From positions 1 to 64,000 of the forward strand of contig NZ_NQKY01000002.1 of NCBI RefSeq assembly GCF_002252675.1: 64,000 nucleotides of DNA. Reading direction: 5' to 3'. Positions 27,953-36,757 of the stretch are shown here, piece by piece. Below the pieces are notes generated by a model. That model was not told where the DNA came from, ran no database searches, and worked only from the letters and a program-made list of their open reading frames with translations. Source of the stretch: Synechococcus sp. BO 8801 (GTDB lineage Bacteria; Cyanobacteriota; Cyanobacteriia; PCC-6307; Cyanobiaceae). A program made the translations under genes and the position numbers. Each line of letters begins with the position of its first letter. The stretch's first letter is position 1.

Positions 27953-28626
27953 CAGGGCAGGGGCGGCCCCGCCGGCAGGGGCAGGGAGGCGAGCAGGCGG
28001 GGGTCCCGGCTGATCATCGCCGTGGCCCCGCCATGCAGGGCCGAGGCCAGCTCCAGGGCGCCATCGGGCCCCAGGGCCGGCCCGGTGCCGGGCCGCTGCA
28101 GGCGTGCCGCCGCCAGGGCGACCTGGGGCGTGAGGCTCACCAGGGTCCAGGCCGCAGGATCGCTGAACACGGCTTCGTAGCGGGCCGCCAGGGTCTCGTC
28201 CCCCCGGAGCAGCGGCCCCTCCACCAGCGTCCTCAGGGTGGCCATGCTCAGGACCCCGCGCCAGTGGCCGGCGGCGATCGCGGCGATCAGGGGCTCGTGC
28301 CGGCGGCTGGAGGCATCGCCGCGCAGCCAGGGAATCAGCACCGTGGCGTCGATGGCCACGGCCGATCCGAGGGCCAGTGCGCCGGCGCCTTTGAGGGGCT
28401 GGGGCGGCCAAGGTTGGCTCGGCGGGAGCGGGTCCGGCCAGCAGTCGCGGCCGCTGCCGTTGAGGGCGATCAGGGCCTGCCGCTGGGGACGGTGGCGACG
28501 CCAGAGCGGCACCAGGGCCGCCACCGGGTGGCCGTGGCGCGAGATCAGGGTCTCCTCGCCCCCGTGGGCACGATCAAGCAGCTCGGGGAAACGCTTCCTG
28601 GCCTCCAGGACGCCGAGGGTGTCCAT
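27952..28626 (-). CDS. Phd/YefM antitoxin - PIN (VapC-like) toxin single-chain fusion
   Basis: Residues 1-45 are a Phd/YefM-type antitoxin DNA-binding domain (LGVLEARKRFPELLDRAHGGEETLISRHGHPVAALVPL). The usual antitoxin tail follows (LIALNGSGRDCW), then a Pro-rich linker. From about residue 90 the chain continues in frame into a PIN-domain RNase: VAIDATVLIPWL (first Asp), LRTLVEGPLL (Glu), LGPDGALELASALHGG (Asp) and MISRDPRLL (last Asp), so all four acidic positions are kept. A GTG inside the frame (before AIDATVL) could start a separate toxin, but no stop divides the two halves. The ATG is at 28626, with a perfect palindrome 25 bases upstream. The stop overlaps the holA start. Confidence 0.8.
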   Translation of the reverse strand: MDTLGVLEARKRFPELLDRAHGGEETLISRHGHPVAALVPLWRRHRPQRQALIALNGSGRDCWPDPLPPSQPWPPQPLKGAGALALGSAVAIDATVLIPWLRGDASSRRHEPLIAAIAAGHWRGVLSMATLRTLVEGPLLRGDETLAARYEAVFSDPAAWTLVSLTPQVALAAARLQRPGTGPALGPDGALELASALHGGATAMISRDPRLLASLPLPAGPPLP

Positions 28627-28650
28627 GGTGTTGGCGGCCGAATTCGAGTT

Positions 28651-28667
28651 CTGTACACAATGTACAG
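28651..28667. promoter_or_regulatory. Palindromic operator candidate upstream of the Phd-PIN gene
   Basis: The sequence CTGTACA-CAA-TGTACAG has two perfect 7-base arms and a 3-base spacer, 25 bases upstream of the Phd-PIN ATG. Phd-type antitoxins usually bind such palindromes to repress their own operon, so autoregulation is the natural reading. The spacing between the two GTAC cores is five bases, which differs from the cyanobacterial LexA box as I recall it (four). It also lies 91 bases upstream of divergent cobH and could affect that gene. Confidence 0.6.
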
Positions 28668-28758
28668 GTTTTGATTTGGCTCGGCAGAGGCCCCCGCCCA
28701 CCGGGAGTACGGCCAGGGCGCATCTCGTAGCCTCGCCGCTTACCGTCCCGGTGCCCCC

Positions 28759-29421
28759 ATGCCGCGCCAGGCGAGCAAAAGCTTCGAGGCCTCCCTCGAC
28801 CATCCGATCTTCCGGGAGAGTGTGCGCCGCATCCGCGCCTGGCTGGGGCCCACCGGCCTGGAGGGGGTGGAGCAGGAGGTGCTCGAGCGCCTGGTCCACA
28901 GCAGCGGCGACCTGGCCCTGGCGCCGGATCTGCGTATTGGGCCGGGGGCCTGCGCCGCCGGCCTCAACGCCCTGGCGGCCGGCGCGCCGATCCTCACCGA
29001 CACGGCGATGGCCGCGGCGGCCGTGGCGCCCATGGCCCGGCGCACCTTCGCCAATCCGGTCCTTTCCGTGCTGGCCTGGGCCCCCGCCGTCGCCCCCGCC
29101 GGCGGCACCCGGGCGGCGGCGGGCATGGAGCGGGCCTTGGTGGAGCACCCGGGCGCGGTGGTGCTGGTGGGCAGCGCCCCCACGGCCCTGGAGCGGCTGC
29201 TGGAGCTGGTGGAGGCCGGAACCATCGCCGCCCCGGCCCTGGTGATCGGCATGCCGGTGGGGTTCGTGGGGGTGGCCGAGAGCAAGCGCCATCTCGCCGC
29301 CAGTGCCCTCCCCCAGATCCGCCTGGAGGGCAGCAAGGGCGGCGCCGGACTGGTGGGCGCCGCCGCCAATGCCCTGCTGCGGCGGGCCTGGCTGGATCAG
29401 GCCGCTCTGGGTCCCCCCTGA
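28759..29421 (+). CDS. cobH: Precorrin-8X methylmutase
   Basis: CobH/CbiC moves the C11 methyl group to C12 of precorrin-8X, giving the hydrogenobyrinic/cobyrinic acid skeleton of cobalamin. The catalytic His lies in [10 protein letters not shown] near residue 47, followed by [49 protein letters not shown] and the end motif [17 protein letters not shown]. No cobalamin riboswitch is visible in the 132-base upstream gap, which holds only the Phd-PIN palindrome. It converges on mutS with a 25-base overlap of the coding ends. Confidence 0.95.
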   Translation: MPRQASKSFEASLDHPIFRESVRRIRAWLGPTGLEGVEQEVLERLVHSSGDLALAPDLRIGPGACAAGLNALAAGAPILTDTAMAAAAVAPMARRTFANPVLSVLAWAPAVAPAGGTRAAAGMERALVEHPGAVVLVGSAPTALERLLELVEAGTIAAPALVIGMPVGFVGVAESKRHLAASALPQIRLEGSKGGAGLVGAAANALLRRAWLDQAALGPP

Positions 29422-32225
29422 AGTCCCACCGCCACATGGCTGTTGGCCTCGATGCGGCCCAGCACCTGGCGGGCCCGCAGCACCACTGAGGCGGGAACGC
29501 CCGCCAGCCGGGCCGCCTCGATGCCGTAGCTGCGGCTGGCGCCTCCCCGGCAGACCCGGTGCAGGAACACCAGGTCGTTGCCGGTCTCCTCCACCAGCAC
29601 CTGGGCGTTGCCGACGTTGGGCAGCAGCTCGGCGAGCTCGTTGAGCTCGTGGTAGTGGGTGGCGAAGATCGTGCGGGCGCCGATGCCCTCGGCCAGGTGT
29701 TCCGCCACGGCCCAGGCGATCGAGAGGCCGTCGAAGGTGGCCGTGCCCCGGCCGATCTCGTCGAGCAGCACCAGGGAGCGGGGGCTGGCGTGGTGAAGGA
29801 TGTTGGCGGTCTCGGCCATCTCCACCATGAAGGTGGACTGGCCGCTGGCCAGGTCGTCCACCGCCCCCACCCGGGTGAAGATGCGGTCGGCGATGCCGAG
29901 GCGGGCGGAGCGGGCCGGGATCCAGCTGCCGATCTGGGCCATCAGCTGCAGCAGGCCGCTCTGGCGCAGATAGCAGCTCTTGCCGCTGGCATTGGGGCCC
30001 GTGAGCACGATCAGGTCCGGCGCCGGTGCTCCGTCGGCCTCCGGAGACCCCAGCTGCAGGTCGTTGGCGGTGAAGGACGCATCGACCAGCAGCTGCTCCA
30101 CCACCGGATGGCGCCCCGCCTCGATCACCAGCTCGCGGCCCTCGCTGAGTTCGGGCCGGCAGTAGCCGCCGGTGGCCGCCACCTCCGCCAGGGAGGCCAG
30201 GGCATCGAGTTCCGCCACCCGCCGGGCGGCCGCCCGCACCGGCCCGGCCGCCTCCCCCACCCGGCGGCGCAGGTCGCAGAAGAGGTCGTATTCCCGCTGG
30301 CAGGCCCGGGCCCGCAGCTGCAGGATCCTGCCCTCGCGTCCCTTGAGCTCCGGGGTGACGAAGCGCTCCTCGTTGGCCAGGGTCTGGCGGCGGATCCAGT
30401 GGTCCGGAACGGCCGCGGCCCGGGCACGGCTCACGGCCAGGAAGTAGCCGAAGGTGCGGTGGTACTGGAGGCGCAGGTTGGGGTTGCCGCTGGCCCGCCG
30501 TTCGATCGCCTCCTGCCGGGAGAGCCAGGCCTCCTGGTCGTCGAGCTGGTTGCGCAGGCCGTCGAGCACGGGATCGACCCCGTCATGGAGCAGCCCGCCT
30601 TCACTCAGCGACAGGGGCGGCGTGTCGACCAGGTGGTGGCGCACCTCCTCGGCCAGGGCGGCCAGCTCGGGCCAGGGACCTTTCAGGGCCGCCAGGGGGC
30701 CGCTGCGGCAGGGGGCCACCAGGGCCGCCAGGCGGGGCAGCCGCTCGAGGCCGTCGGCCAGGGACACCAGGTCGCGGGCGGAGGCACTGCCGGCGCCGGC
30801 CCGCCCCGCCAGCCGCTCCAGATCCCCCATGGGGCGCAGCAGCCGGCGCAGCCCCAGCCGCAGGGGCCGCTGCTCCACCAGCTCACTCACCGCCTCCTGC
30901 CGCTCCAGGATCGCGGCGCGATCCACCAGGGGGGCCTCGATCCAGCGGCGCAGGCAGCGGCCCCCCATGGCGGTGGCGGTGCGGTCGAGGGCCCAGAGCA
31001 GGGAGCCCTGCAGGGCGCCGCCCAGCTGGGTGCGGGTGAGCTCCAGGTTGCGGCGGGTCTGGGCGTCGAGCACCAGCTGGTCGCCGGCGTGCCAGAGCCG
31101 GGGCATCTCCAGCGGGATGGCCGCAGGTTCGGCCTGGGTGGTGTCCAGGTAGGCCAGCAGGCCCCCGGCGGCCCGCAGCGCCAGGGGCGCCTCCCCCAGC
31201 CCCAGGCCATCGAGGCTGGCCAGGCGGAAGCGGCGGCGCAGCAGGGCGTCGGCTTCGGTGGCGTCGAAGGGGGTGCGGGCCAGGGGGGTGAGCCGCAGAC
31301 CCTCGGGGCACCAGGCGGGCGCCTCCGCCGGGCCGGGCCACACCACCTCGGCGGGCTCCAGCTGCAGCAGCTCCTGATGCAGGCTGCCGCTGCCCGTGCG
31401 CTCGGTCACCCGGAACTCGCCGGTGCTGACGTCGGCGACGGCCAGACCCCAGCGGCCCGCTGCGCTGCCGTCCCCGTCGAGGACCACGGCGCAGAGCCAG
31501 TTGTTGCGGCGGGCCGCCAGCATGCCCTCCTCCAGCACCGTGCCGGGGGTGAGCACCCGGGTGATGCCGCGGCGCAGCAGGGCCCCCTTGGCGGGGGTGG
31601 CCTCCAGCTGGTCGCAGAGGGCCACGCTGAGGCCGCGGCGCACCAGGTCGGCGCAGTAGCGCTCGGCGGCGTGGTGGGGGATGCCCGCCATCGGCACCCG
31701 GCCCAGGGCCTTGCCGGCGTCCTTGCCGGTGAGGGTGAGCTCGAGCAGACGCGAGAGCAGGATCGCGTCCTCGAAGAAGAACTCGTAGAAGTCGCCGAGG
31801 CGGTAGAGCAGCACCCGGTCCGGATGGGCCGCCTTCAGCTCCACGTAGTGCCGCAGCACCGGCGTGAGCGCCTCCGGGTCCACCAGGGAATGGTGGTGCC
31901 AGCGGGGCAGGTCGCCATCGGGCTCCGGGTCGGCGTCGCCGGGCGGCGTCGGGGCGCCGCTGGCGTCGCCACCGCCCGGGTCACCGGCCTGCTCGCCGTC
32001 GCCCTCGGTGCCGGTGGCCGTGGCCGCTGGCCGCTGCCGTCGGGGGCGGGGCCGGGCGCTGGCGTCGGCCAGCAGGGCCTGGTCGTCCGGGGCGTCCCCA
32101 TCCGACTCCGACGCTGAAGCCGACTCCGGCGCCAGCACGGTGGGCTCGGGCGTGCCCCCGAACAGGTCCCCCTGCAGGGCCGGATCGTCCGCGAGCGTGA
32201 GCTGCTGCTGGACTTCCCTGGCCAT
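29397..32225 (-). CDS. mutS: DNA mismatch repair protein MutS
   Basis: MutS recognises mismatches and recruits MutL. After a low-complexity N-terminal extension of about 110 residues, the mismatch-binding domain shows [13 protein letters not shown] with the canonical F-x-E mismatch contact. The connector, lever and clamp domains follow, then the ATPase ([47 protein letters not shown] and ATHYHEL). The ATG at 32225 ([14 protein letters not shown]) is preferred; the frame extends upstream to another Met but that would run over the psbZ remnant. The protein has 942 residues, long because of the extension, which is common in cyanobacteria. Confidence 0.96.
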   Translation of the reverse strand: MAREVQQQLTLADDPALQGDLFGGTPEPTVLAPESASASESDGDAPDDQALLADASARPRPRRQRPAATATGTEGDGEQAGDPGGGDASGAPTPPGDADPEPDGDLPRWHHHSLVDPEALTPVLRHYVELKAAHPDRVLLYRLGDFYEFFFEDAILLSRLLELTLTGKDAGKALGRVPMAGIPHHAAERYCADLVRRGLSVALCDQLEATPAKGALLRRGITRVLTPGTVLEEGMLAARRNNWLCAVVLDGDGSAAGRWGLAVADVSTGEFRVTERTGSGSLHQELLQLEPAEVVWPGPAEAPAWCPEGLRLTPLARTPFDATEADALLRRRFRLASLDGLGLGEAPLALRAAGGLLAYLDTTQAEPAAIPLEMPRLWHAGDQLVLDAQTRRNLELTRTQLGGALQGSLLWALDRTATAMGGRCLRRWIEAPLVDRAAILERQEAVSELVEQRPLRLGLRRLLRPMGDLERLAGRAGAGSASARDLVSLADGLERLPRLAALVAPCRSGPLAALKGPWPELAALAEEVRHHLVDTPPLSLSEGGLLHDGVDPVLDGLRNQLDDQEAWLSRQEAIERRASGNPNLRLQYHRTFGYFLAVSRARAAAVPDHWIRRQTLANEERFVTPELKGREGRILQLRARACQREYDLFCDLRRRVGEAAGPVRAAARRVAELDALASLAEVAATGGYCRPELSEGRELVIEAGRHPVVEQLLVDASFTANDLQLGSPEADGAPAPDLIVLTGPNASGKSCYLRQSGLLQLMAQIGSWIPARSARLGIADRIFTRVGAVDDLASGQSTFMVEMAETANILHHASPRSLVLLDEIGRGTATFDGLSIAWAVAEHLAEGIGARTIFATHYHELNELAELLPNVGNAQVLVEETGNDLVFLHRVCRGGASRSYGIEAARLAGVPASVVLRARQVLGRIEANSHVAVGLQGGPRAA

Positions 32226-32265
32226 GGGTCCGCCGTCAGGAGCGTCCCGATCGTAAGGGGATCGG

Positions 32266-32331
32266 GTCGGGGGGCTGGCCTGGGTGGCCCTGGTGCTGCT
32301 CAACTGGGGCATGAGCTTCTTCATGGTCTGA
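32266..32331 (+). pseudogene. psbZ: 3' remnant of a psbZ gene
   Basis: The frame ending at TGA 32329-32331 reads [20 protein letters not shown], matching the C-terminus of the intact PsbZ in this window ([20 protein letters not shown]). Over the last 54 bases I count six mismatches. Upstream of GG the similarity fades and a TAA interrupts the frame at 32254, so the first two thirds of the gene are missing. The fragment lies between the mutS start and ribH, whose TTG start is 4 bases after its stop. The divergence (several amino-acid changes) argues against a very recent duplication. Confidence 0.8.
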
Positions 32332-32335
32332 CCCC

Positions 32336-32824
32336 TTGACGGTTTTCGAAGGTCGCTTCACCGATGTCGCCGGTCTGCGGATCGGCCTGGTGATCGCCCG
32401 CTTCAACGATCTGGTGACCGGCAAGCTGCTCAGCGGCTGCCTCGATTCCCTCTCCCGCCACGGCATCGACGTCAGCCCCGAGAGCACCCAGCTCGACGTG
32501 GCCTGGGTGCCGGGCAGCTTCGAGATTCCCCTGGTGGCCCAGCGGCTGGCCGCCAGCGGTCGCTACCAGGTGGTCATCACCCTGGGGGCGGTGATCCGGG
32601 GCGACACCCCCCACTTCGACGTGGTGGTGGCCGAGGTGAGCAAGGGGGTGGCCGCCGTGGCCCGCGACACCGGCGTGCCGGTGATCTTCGGGGTGCTCAC
32701 CACCGACACCCTGCAGCAGGCCCTCGAGCGGGCCGGCATCAAGAGCAACCTGGGCTGGAGCTACGGCCTCCAGGCCCTGGAGATGGGCAGCCTGATGGCC
32801 GCACTGCCGCAGCCGACGCCATGA
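32336..32824 (+). CDS. ribH: 6,7-dimethyl-8-ribityllumazine synthase
   Basis: RibH condenses the ribityl-aminouracil with dihydroxybutanone phosphate to give lumazine, the penultimate step of riboflavin synthesis; it forms an icosahedral or pentameric shell. Motifs: [19 protein letters not shown] at the N-terminus, [30 protein letters not shown] and [22 protein letters not shown] (QA-x-x-R-AG site). The start is a TTG at 32336 just after the psbZ remnant. The stop overlaps the rfbA ATG (ATGA), so a core metabolism gene is directly coupled to polysaccharide genes. Confidence 0.97.
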   Translation: MTVFEGRFTDVAGLRIGLVIARFNDLVTGKLLSGCLDSLSRHGIDVSPESTQLDVAWVPGSFEIPLVAQRLAASGRYQVVITLGAVIRGDTPHFDVVVAEVSKGVAAVARDTGVPVIFGVLTTDTLQQALERAGIKSNLGWSYGLQALEMGSLMAALPQPTP

Positions 32825-33729
32825 ACCGCAAGGGACTGATCCTGGCGGGGGGCAGCGGCACGCGCCTGGCCCCCCTCACCACCGCCGTCAGCAAGCAGCT
32901 GGTGCCGGTGTACGACAAGCCGATGATCTACTACCCGCTCAGCACCCTGATGCTGGCGGGCATCCGCGAGGTGCTGGTGATCACCACCCCCACCGACCAG
33001 CCGGCCTTTGAGCGGTTGCTCGGAGACGGATCTGGCTGGGGCATGGAGATCCGCTATGCGGTGCAGCCCAGCCCCGATGGGCTGGCCCAGGCGTTCCTGA
33101 TCGGCGCCGAGTTCCTCGACGGCGCACCGGCGGCCCTGGTGCTGGGGGACAACCTGTTCCATGGCCACGACCTGATCCCCCAGCTGCAGGGGGCCAATGG
33201 CGAGCGGCCCGGGGCCACCGTGTTCGCCTACCCGGTGAGCGATCCGGAGCGCTACGGGGTGGTGGAGTTCAGCGGCGATGGCCGGGTGCTGAGCATCGAG
33301 GAGAAGCCGCCCCAGCCGCGCAGCCGCTATGCGGTCACGGGCCTGTACTTCTACGACCACACGGTGGTGGAGCGGGCCCGGCAGGTGCGTCCCTCGCCGC
33401 GGGGCGAGCTGGAGATCACCGACCTCAACCAGCTCTACCTCGATGAGGGCCTGCTGCGGGTGGAGCTGATGGGCCGCGGCATGGCCTGGCTGGACACCGG
33501 CACACCCGATTCCCTGCACGAGGCCGCCAGCTACATCCGCACCCTTGAAAAGCGCCAGGGCCTCAAGGTGGGCTGCCCGGAGGAAGTGGCCTGGCGCCTG
33601 GGCTGGATCGACCACGGCCAGCTGGAGCGGCTGGCCCTGCCCCTGAAGAAATCCGGCTACGGCGACTACCTGCTGCGCCTGCTGCAGGAGGCCGCCAGCG
33701 ACCACCAGGCCCTGGAGCCCCAACGATGA
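32821..33729 (+). CDS. rfbA: Glucose-1-phosphate thymidylyltransferase
   Basis: RfbA (RmlA) makes dTDP-glucose from glucose-1-phosphate and dTTP, the first step to dTDP-rhamnose and related deoxysugars. The nucleotidyltransferase signature [14 protein letters not shown] is at the start. [59 protein letters not shown] and [11 protein letters not shown] follow, all expected for the family. It overlaps ribH upstream and rfbC downstream by four bases each (ATGA). The rfbB dehydratase and rfbD reductase that would complete dTDP-rhamnose are not in the window. Confidence 0.97.
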   Translation: MNRKGLILAGGSGTRLAPLTTAVSKQLVPVYDKPMIYYPLSTLMLAGIREVLVITTPTDQPAFERLLGDGSGWGMEIRYAVQPSPDGLAQAFLIGAEFLDGAPAALVLGDNLFHGHDLIPQLQGANGERPGATVFAYPVSDPERYGVVEFSGDGRVLSIEEKPPQPRSRYAVTGLYFYDHTVVERARQVRPSPRGELEITDLNQLYLDEGLLRVELMGRGMAWLDTGTPDSLHEAASYIRTLEKRQGLKVGCPEEVAWRLGWIDHGQLERLALPLKKSGYGDYLLRLLQEAASDHQALEPQR

Positions 33730-34325
33730 ACGTTCAGTTCCTGGCCATCGACGGCCCCCTGCTGCTCACCCCGGCGGTCTACGCCGATGAGCGCGGCTGG
33801 TTCAGCGAGAGCTGGAACCGGCGCCGCTTCGCCGAGGCCCTCGGCAAGGAGGACGCCGACGCCCCTGAGTTCGTGCAGGACAACCACTCCCGCTCCGTGC
33901 AGGGGGTGCTGCGGGGCCTGCATTTCCAGCGGGCGCCGCACCCCCAGGGCAAGCTCGTGCGCTGCACCGTCGGGGAGGTCTTCGATGTGGCCGTCGACCT
34001 GCGCCGGGACTCCCCCACCCTGGGCCAGTGGGTGGGCGAGCGGCTCAGCGCCGAGAACCAGCACCAGCTCTGGGTGCCGGTGGGCTTCGCCCATGGCTTC
34101 CTGACCCTGAGCCCGGTGGCCGAGGTGCAGTACAAGACCGCCGGCTACTGGAGCCGGGAGTGCGAGCGCTCCCTGGCCTGGAACGACCCGGCCATCGGCA
34201 TCGACTGGCCCCTGGGGGAGCTGCCGGCGCCCCACCAGCCCCTGCTGGCCCCCAAGGACGCCGCCGCCCCCGGTCTGGGGGCCCTGGCCGCCGCCGGGGA
34301 TCTGTTCGCGCCCGACAACGTGTGA
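33726..34325 (+). CDS. rfbC: dTDP-4-dehydrorhamnose 3,5-epimerase
   Basis: RfbC (RmlC) epimerises C3 and C5 of dTDP-4-keto-6-deoxyglucose in the rhamnose pathway. The cupin core is intact: [33 protein letters not shown] with the catalytic His, [37 protein letters not shown] and the Tyr/Asp region [12 protein letters not shown] with [11 protein letters not shown]. It is the third gene of the overlapping ribH-rfbA-rfbC set. A second, more divergent family member lies at 37782-38330. Confidence 0.96.
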   Translation: MNVQFLAIDGPLLLTPAVYADERGWFSESWNRRRFAEALGKEDADAPEFVQDNHSRSVQGVLRGLHFQRAPHPQGKLVRCTVGEVFDVAVDLRRDSPTLGQWVGERLSAENQHQLWVPVGFAHGFLTLSPVAEVQYKTAGYWSRECERSLAWNDPAIGIDWPLGELPAPHQPLLAPKDAAAPGLGALAAAGDLFAPDNV

Positions 34326-34411
34326 AGGATGGCTCCGGCGGCGGGCAGGGTCCCGCGCTGCATGGCAGGATCCCCAACGCTGCCTGATCCGGCCCCGAGC
34401 CTTCCTGCCCC

Positions 34412-34600
34412 ATGCAGATCCTCAATACCCTCACCGTTCTGGCCCTGGTGGTGATGTCCTTCGCCCTGATCGTGGCGGTGCCGGTGCTCTACGCGAGCAC
34501 CGAGGACAGCGGCCGCTCCAACCGCCTGATCCTGATCGGCGGCGCCGCCTGGGTGGCCCTGGTGCTGGTCAACTGGGGCATGAGCCTGCTGGTGGTCTGA
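34412..34600 (+). CDS. psbZ: Photosystem II protein PsbZ (intact copy)
   Basis: PsbZ (Ycf9) is a 62-residue, two-helix thylakoid subunit at the edge of photosystem II that helps bind PsbK and Ycf12 and affects PSII dimers and supercomplexes. Helix 1 is [20 protein letters not shown], the polar loop is [12 protein letters not shown], and helix 2 is [24 protein letters not shown]. The length is exact for the family. It sits unusually between rfbC and an ABC exporter for polysaccharide; a truncated psbZ copy lies 2 kb upstream beside ribH. It is the strongest single marker of a photosynthetic host. Confidence 0.97.
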   Translation: MQILNTLTVLALVVMSFALIVAVPVLYASTEDSGRSNRLILIGGAAWVALVLVNWGMSLLVV

Positions 34601-34652
34601 GGTCGACAGGGTGACGGCGTGACAGCCTCCCCTGATCACCCAGTCCCGCAAT

Positions 34653-35471
34653 ATGAGCGTCACTCGCATTCAGCCCAGGCGCCGCTTTTCATTCTTCGAG
34701 TGGAAGGAGATCGTTGAGTATCGCGATCTCCTGTATTTCCTGGCTCTTCGCGATATCAAGCTGCGCTATAAGCAGACGAGCCTAGGAGCGGTCTGGGTGA
34801 TCCTGCAGCCGCTGGTGCCGGCCGTGATCTTTGCCGTGCTGTTCGGCAACTTCGCCCGATTGCCCAGCAATGGTCAGCCCTATCTGCTGATGGTGTTCAC
34901 GGGCCTGATTCCCTGGGGGCTGTTCAGCAACTCGATCGGCAGGGCCGGCACCAGCTTGGTGGCCAATTCCGGTCTGCTTTCCAAGATCTATTTCCCCCGT
35001 CTGATCATTCCTCTGGCCTCGATGGGGTCGGTGGTTGTGGATGGCCTGGTCAGCCTTGGGGTCCTGGTGGTGCTGCTGGCGCTTTTCGGCATCGGCCTGG
35101 GCTGGCATCTGCTGGCCGCCCCCTTCTTTCTGCTGGCGGCGTTCCTGATGGGCCTGGGGCTGACGCTGATCGTGGCCTCGCTGAATGTCTATCATCGGGA
35201 CTTCGGTTATGCGGTGCCGTTTGCCCTGCAGGCCTGGAACTATCTGACACCGATCGTCTATTCCTCTTCGTTGATCCCTGAGCGCTGGCAATTTCTGTAT
35301 TCGCTCAATCCAACGGTGGGGCTGATTGAAGGATTTCGCTGGTCGGTGCTCGGCGGTGTGCCGATCACCGTCACCATGATGGCGAGCATGCTGTCGGGGC
35401 TGGTCGCTTCCCTGGCGATCGGCATGGCCGTGTTCCAGAAGATTGAAAGGGGCTTCGCCGATATCGTATGA
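34653..35471 (+). CDS. ABC-2 polysaccharide/O-antigen exporter permease (Wzm-like)
   Basis: This is the membrane half of an ABC transporter that exports lipid-linked glycan across the inner membrane. The N-terminal amphipathic segment EIVEYRDLLYFLALRDIKLRYKQT is diagnostic for the ABC-2/TagG-type family. About six hydrophobic helices follow (e.g. GAVWVILQPLVPAVIFAVLF, VDGLVSLGVLVVLLALFGIGL, LLAAFLMGLGLTLIVASLNV), with YHRDFGYAVPFALQAWNYLTPIVYSS and the NPTVGLIEGFRW loop near the end. Its stop overlaps the start of the ATPase gene by four bases. Confidence 0.95.
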   Translation: MSVTRIQPRRRFSFFEWKEIVEYRDLLYFLALRDIKLRYKQTSLGAVWVILQPLVPAVIFAVLFGNFARLPSNGQPYLLMVFTGLIPWGLFSNSIGRAGTSLVANSGLLSKIYFPRLIIPLASMGSVVVDGLVSLGVLVVLLALFGIGLGWHLLAAPFFLLAAFLMGLGLTLIVASLNVYHRDFGYAVPFALQAWNYLTPIVYSSSLIPERWQFLYSLNPTVGLIEGFRWSVLGGVPITVTMMASMLSGLVASLAIGMAVFQKIERGFADIV

Positions 35472-36727
35472 CTGCGACTTCAGATATTGCCGTCACCGTT
35501 CGCTCCCTAGGCAAGTCCTACAAGATTGACCATCTGGGCCTGGCGGAACCCCCAGTCGAGGCCGCCGAGGGTGGCTCCCGGCGTCGTTGGCCCTGGCAGG
35601 GCAAGGGGCCGCGGCAGCGGATGAGCAGCGAGATCTTCTGGGCCTTGCGGGATGTGGATTTCGAGGTTCCCCGGGGGAAGGTCTTTGGTGTGATCGGCCG
35701 GAACGGGGCGGGCAAGAGCACCCTGCTGAAGATCCTGTCCCGGATCACGGAGCCCACCACCGGCATGGCCGAGATCCGCGGCCGGGTGGGCTCCCTGCTG
35801 GAAGTGGGTACCGGTTTTCACCCCGAGCTCAGCGGCCGCGAGAACATCTATCTCAATGGCACGCTGCTGGGAATGCGACGCCGGCAGATTGATCAGGTCT
35901 TCGATGCGATCGTTGATTTCGCCGAGGTGCACCGCTTCATCGATACCCCGGTGAAGCGCTATTCCAGTGGCATGTATGTTCGTCTGGCGTTCGCCGTTGC
36001 CGCCCACCTGGAGCCGGACATCCTGATCATCGATGAAGTGCTGGCCGTGGGTGATCTTCAGTTTCAGAAGAAGTGCCTCGGCAAGATGAAGGATGTCACC
36101 GGCCAGGGTCGAACGGTTCTCTTTGTCAGCCACAGCCTCAGCACGGTCAACAGTCTCTGCGATACGTGCATGTTGCTGGAGAATGGCAGGGTCACCCAGA
36201 TCGGCCCCACGGAGTCCGTGACGGCCTCCTATTTCGCCAGCAGCGAGGAAACGGCAGGCTCGCTTCTCGATCTCACGGCGGATCCGCCCGGCGACAGGTT
36301 TTGCCGCATGGTCGGAGCACGGATGGTGGACCGGTCCGGTGAAAGTGTCAGCTATGCCCATATCGACAGGGAGGTCGGCATCGAGATGACCTACGAGCTC
36401 CTGGATCCTTCCACGGGACCGGTGATCCCGAACTTCCATTTTTTCACGGCGGGTCAGTGTGCCTTCATCAGCAGTCCCCTTCCCCAGCCTCCCGCCTCAT
36501 CGGGACGCCACCAAGCGACGGTCTGGTTGCCGGCAAGATTTCTCAATGAAGGAACCTATTCTGTCAATTTCGCTGCTACCACTCCGATACCCCAGTGTTG
36601 TCATTTCCATGTTCAGGATCAGTTCTGCTTTGAGGTGATCGAGGATCTTCATGATGAAGCCCGCCATGGGGCCGTGCATAAAGTCCCTGGGGCTGTCAGG
36701 CCGCAGCTGGACTGGAGCATGCGCTGA
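35468..36727 (+). CDS. ABC exporter ATP-binding protein with C-terminal glycan-binding domain (Wzt-like)
   Basis: The ATPase partner of the preceding permease. Walker A is VIGRNGAGKST near residue 77; the Q-loop/GTGFHPELSGRENIYLNG region, the signature YSSGMYVRLAFAV and Walker B ILIIDEVLAVGD follow. Residues about 265-419 form an extra beta-rich domain (EVGIEMTYELLDPSTGPVIPNFHFF, NEGTYSVNFAATTP) of the Wzt_C type, which in O-antigen exporters recognises the finished, often modified non-reducing end of the chain. This supports an ABC-dependent O-antigen or capsule route rather than Wzx/Wzy, with length control by chain-end modification. Confidence 0.95.
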   Translation: MTATSDIAVTVRSLGKSYKIDHLGLAEPPVEAAEGGSRRRWPWQGKGPRQRMSSEIFWALRDVDFEVPRGKVFGVIGRNGAGKSTLLKILSRITEPTTGMAEIRGRVGSLLEVGTGFHPELSGRENIYLNGTLLGMRRRQIDQVFDAIVDFAEVHRFIDTPVKRYSSGMYVRLAFAVAAHLEPDILIIDEVLAVGDLQFQKKCLGKMKDVTGQGRTVLFVSHSLSTVNSLCDTCMLLENGRVTQIGPTESVTASYFASSEETAGSLLDLTADPPGDRFCRMVGARMVDRSGESVSYAHIDREVGIEMTYELLDPSTGPVIPNFHFFTAGQCAFISSPLPQPPASSGRHQATVWLPARFLNEGTYSVNFAATTPIPQCCHFHVQDQFCFEVIEDLHDEARHGAVHKVPGAVRPQLDWSMR

Positions 36728-36757
36728 TGGCTCCTGTCTGGCACCCGGGCAGATGTC

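Noticed and set aside
28651-28667. LexA (SOS) box reading of the GTAC...GTAC palindrome
   Set aside because: The spacing between GTAC cores is five bases rather than four and the flanking bases do not fit; an antitoxin operator is the simpler reading.
28627-28758. Cobalamin riboswitch upstream of cobH
   Set aside because: The gap is too short and lacks the conserved B12-box; only the TA palindrome is visible.
29559-32117. Long open frames antisense to mutS, and similar ones antisense to rnj (13726-16404) and secA (56334-59162)
   Set aside because: Each mirrors a certain core gene and has no domain signature.
32266-34600. The psbZ end duplication as attachment sites of an integrative element
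   Set aside because: No integrase is present between or near the copies, the segment between them includes core gene ribH, and the repeats differ by several bases.
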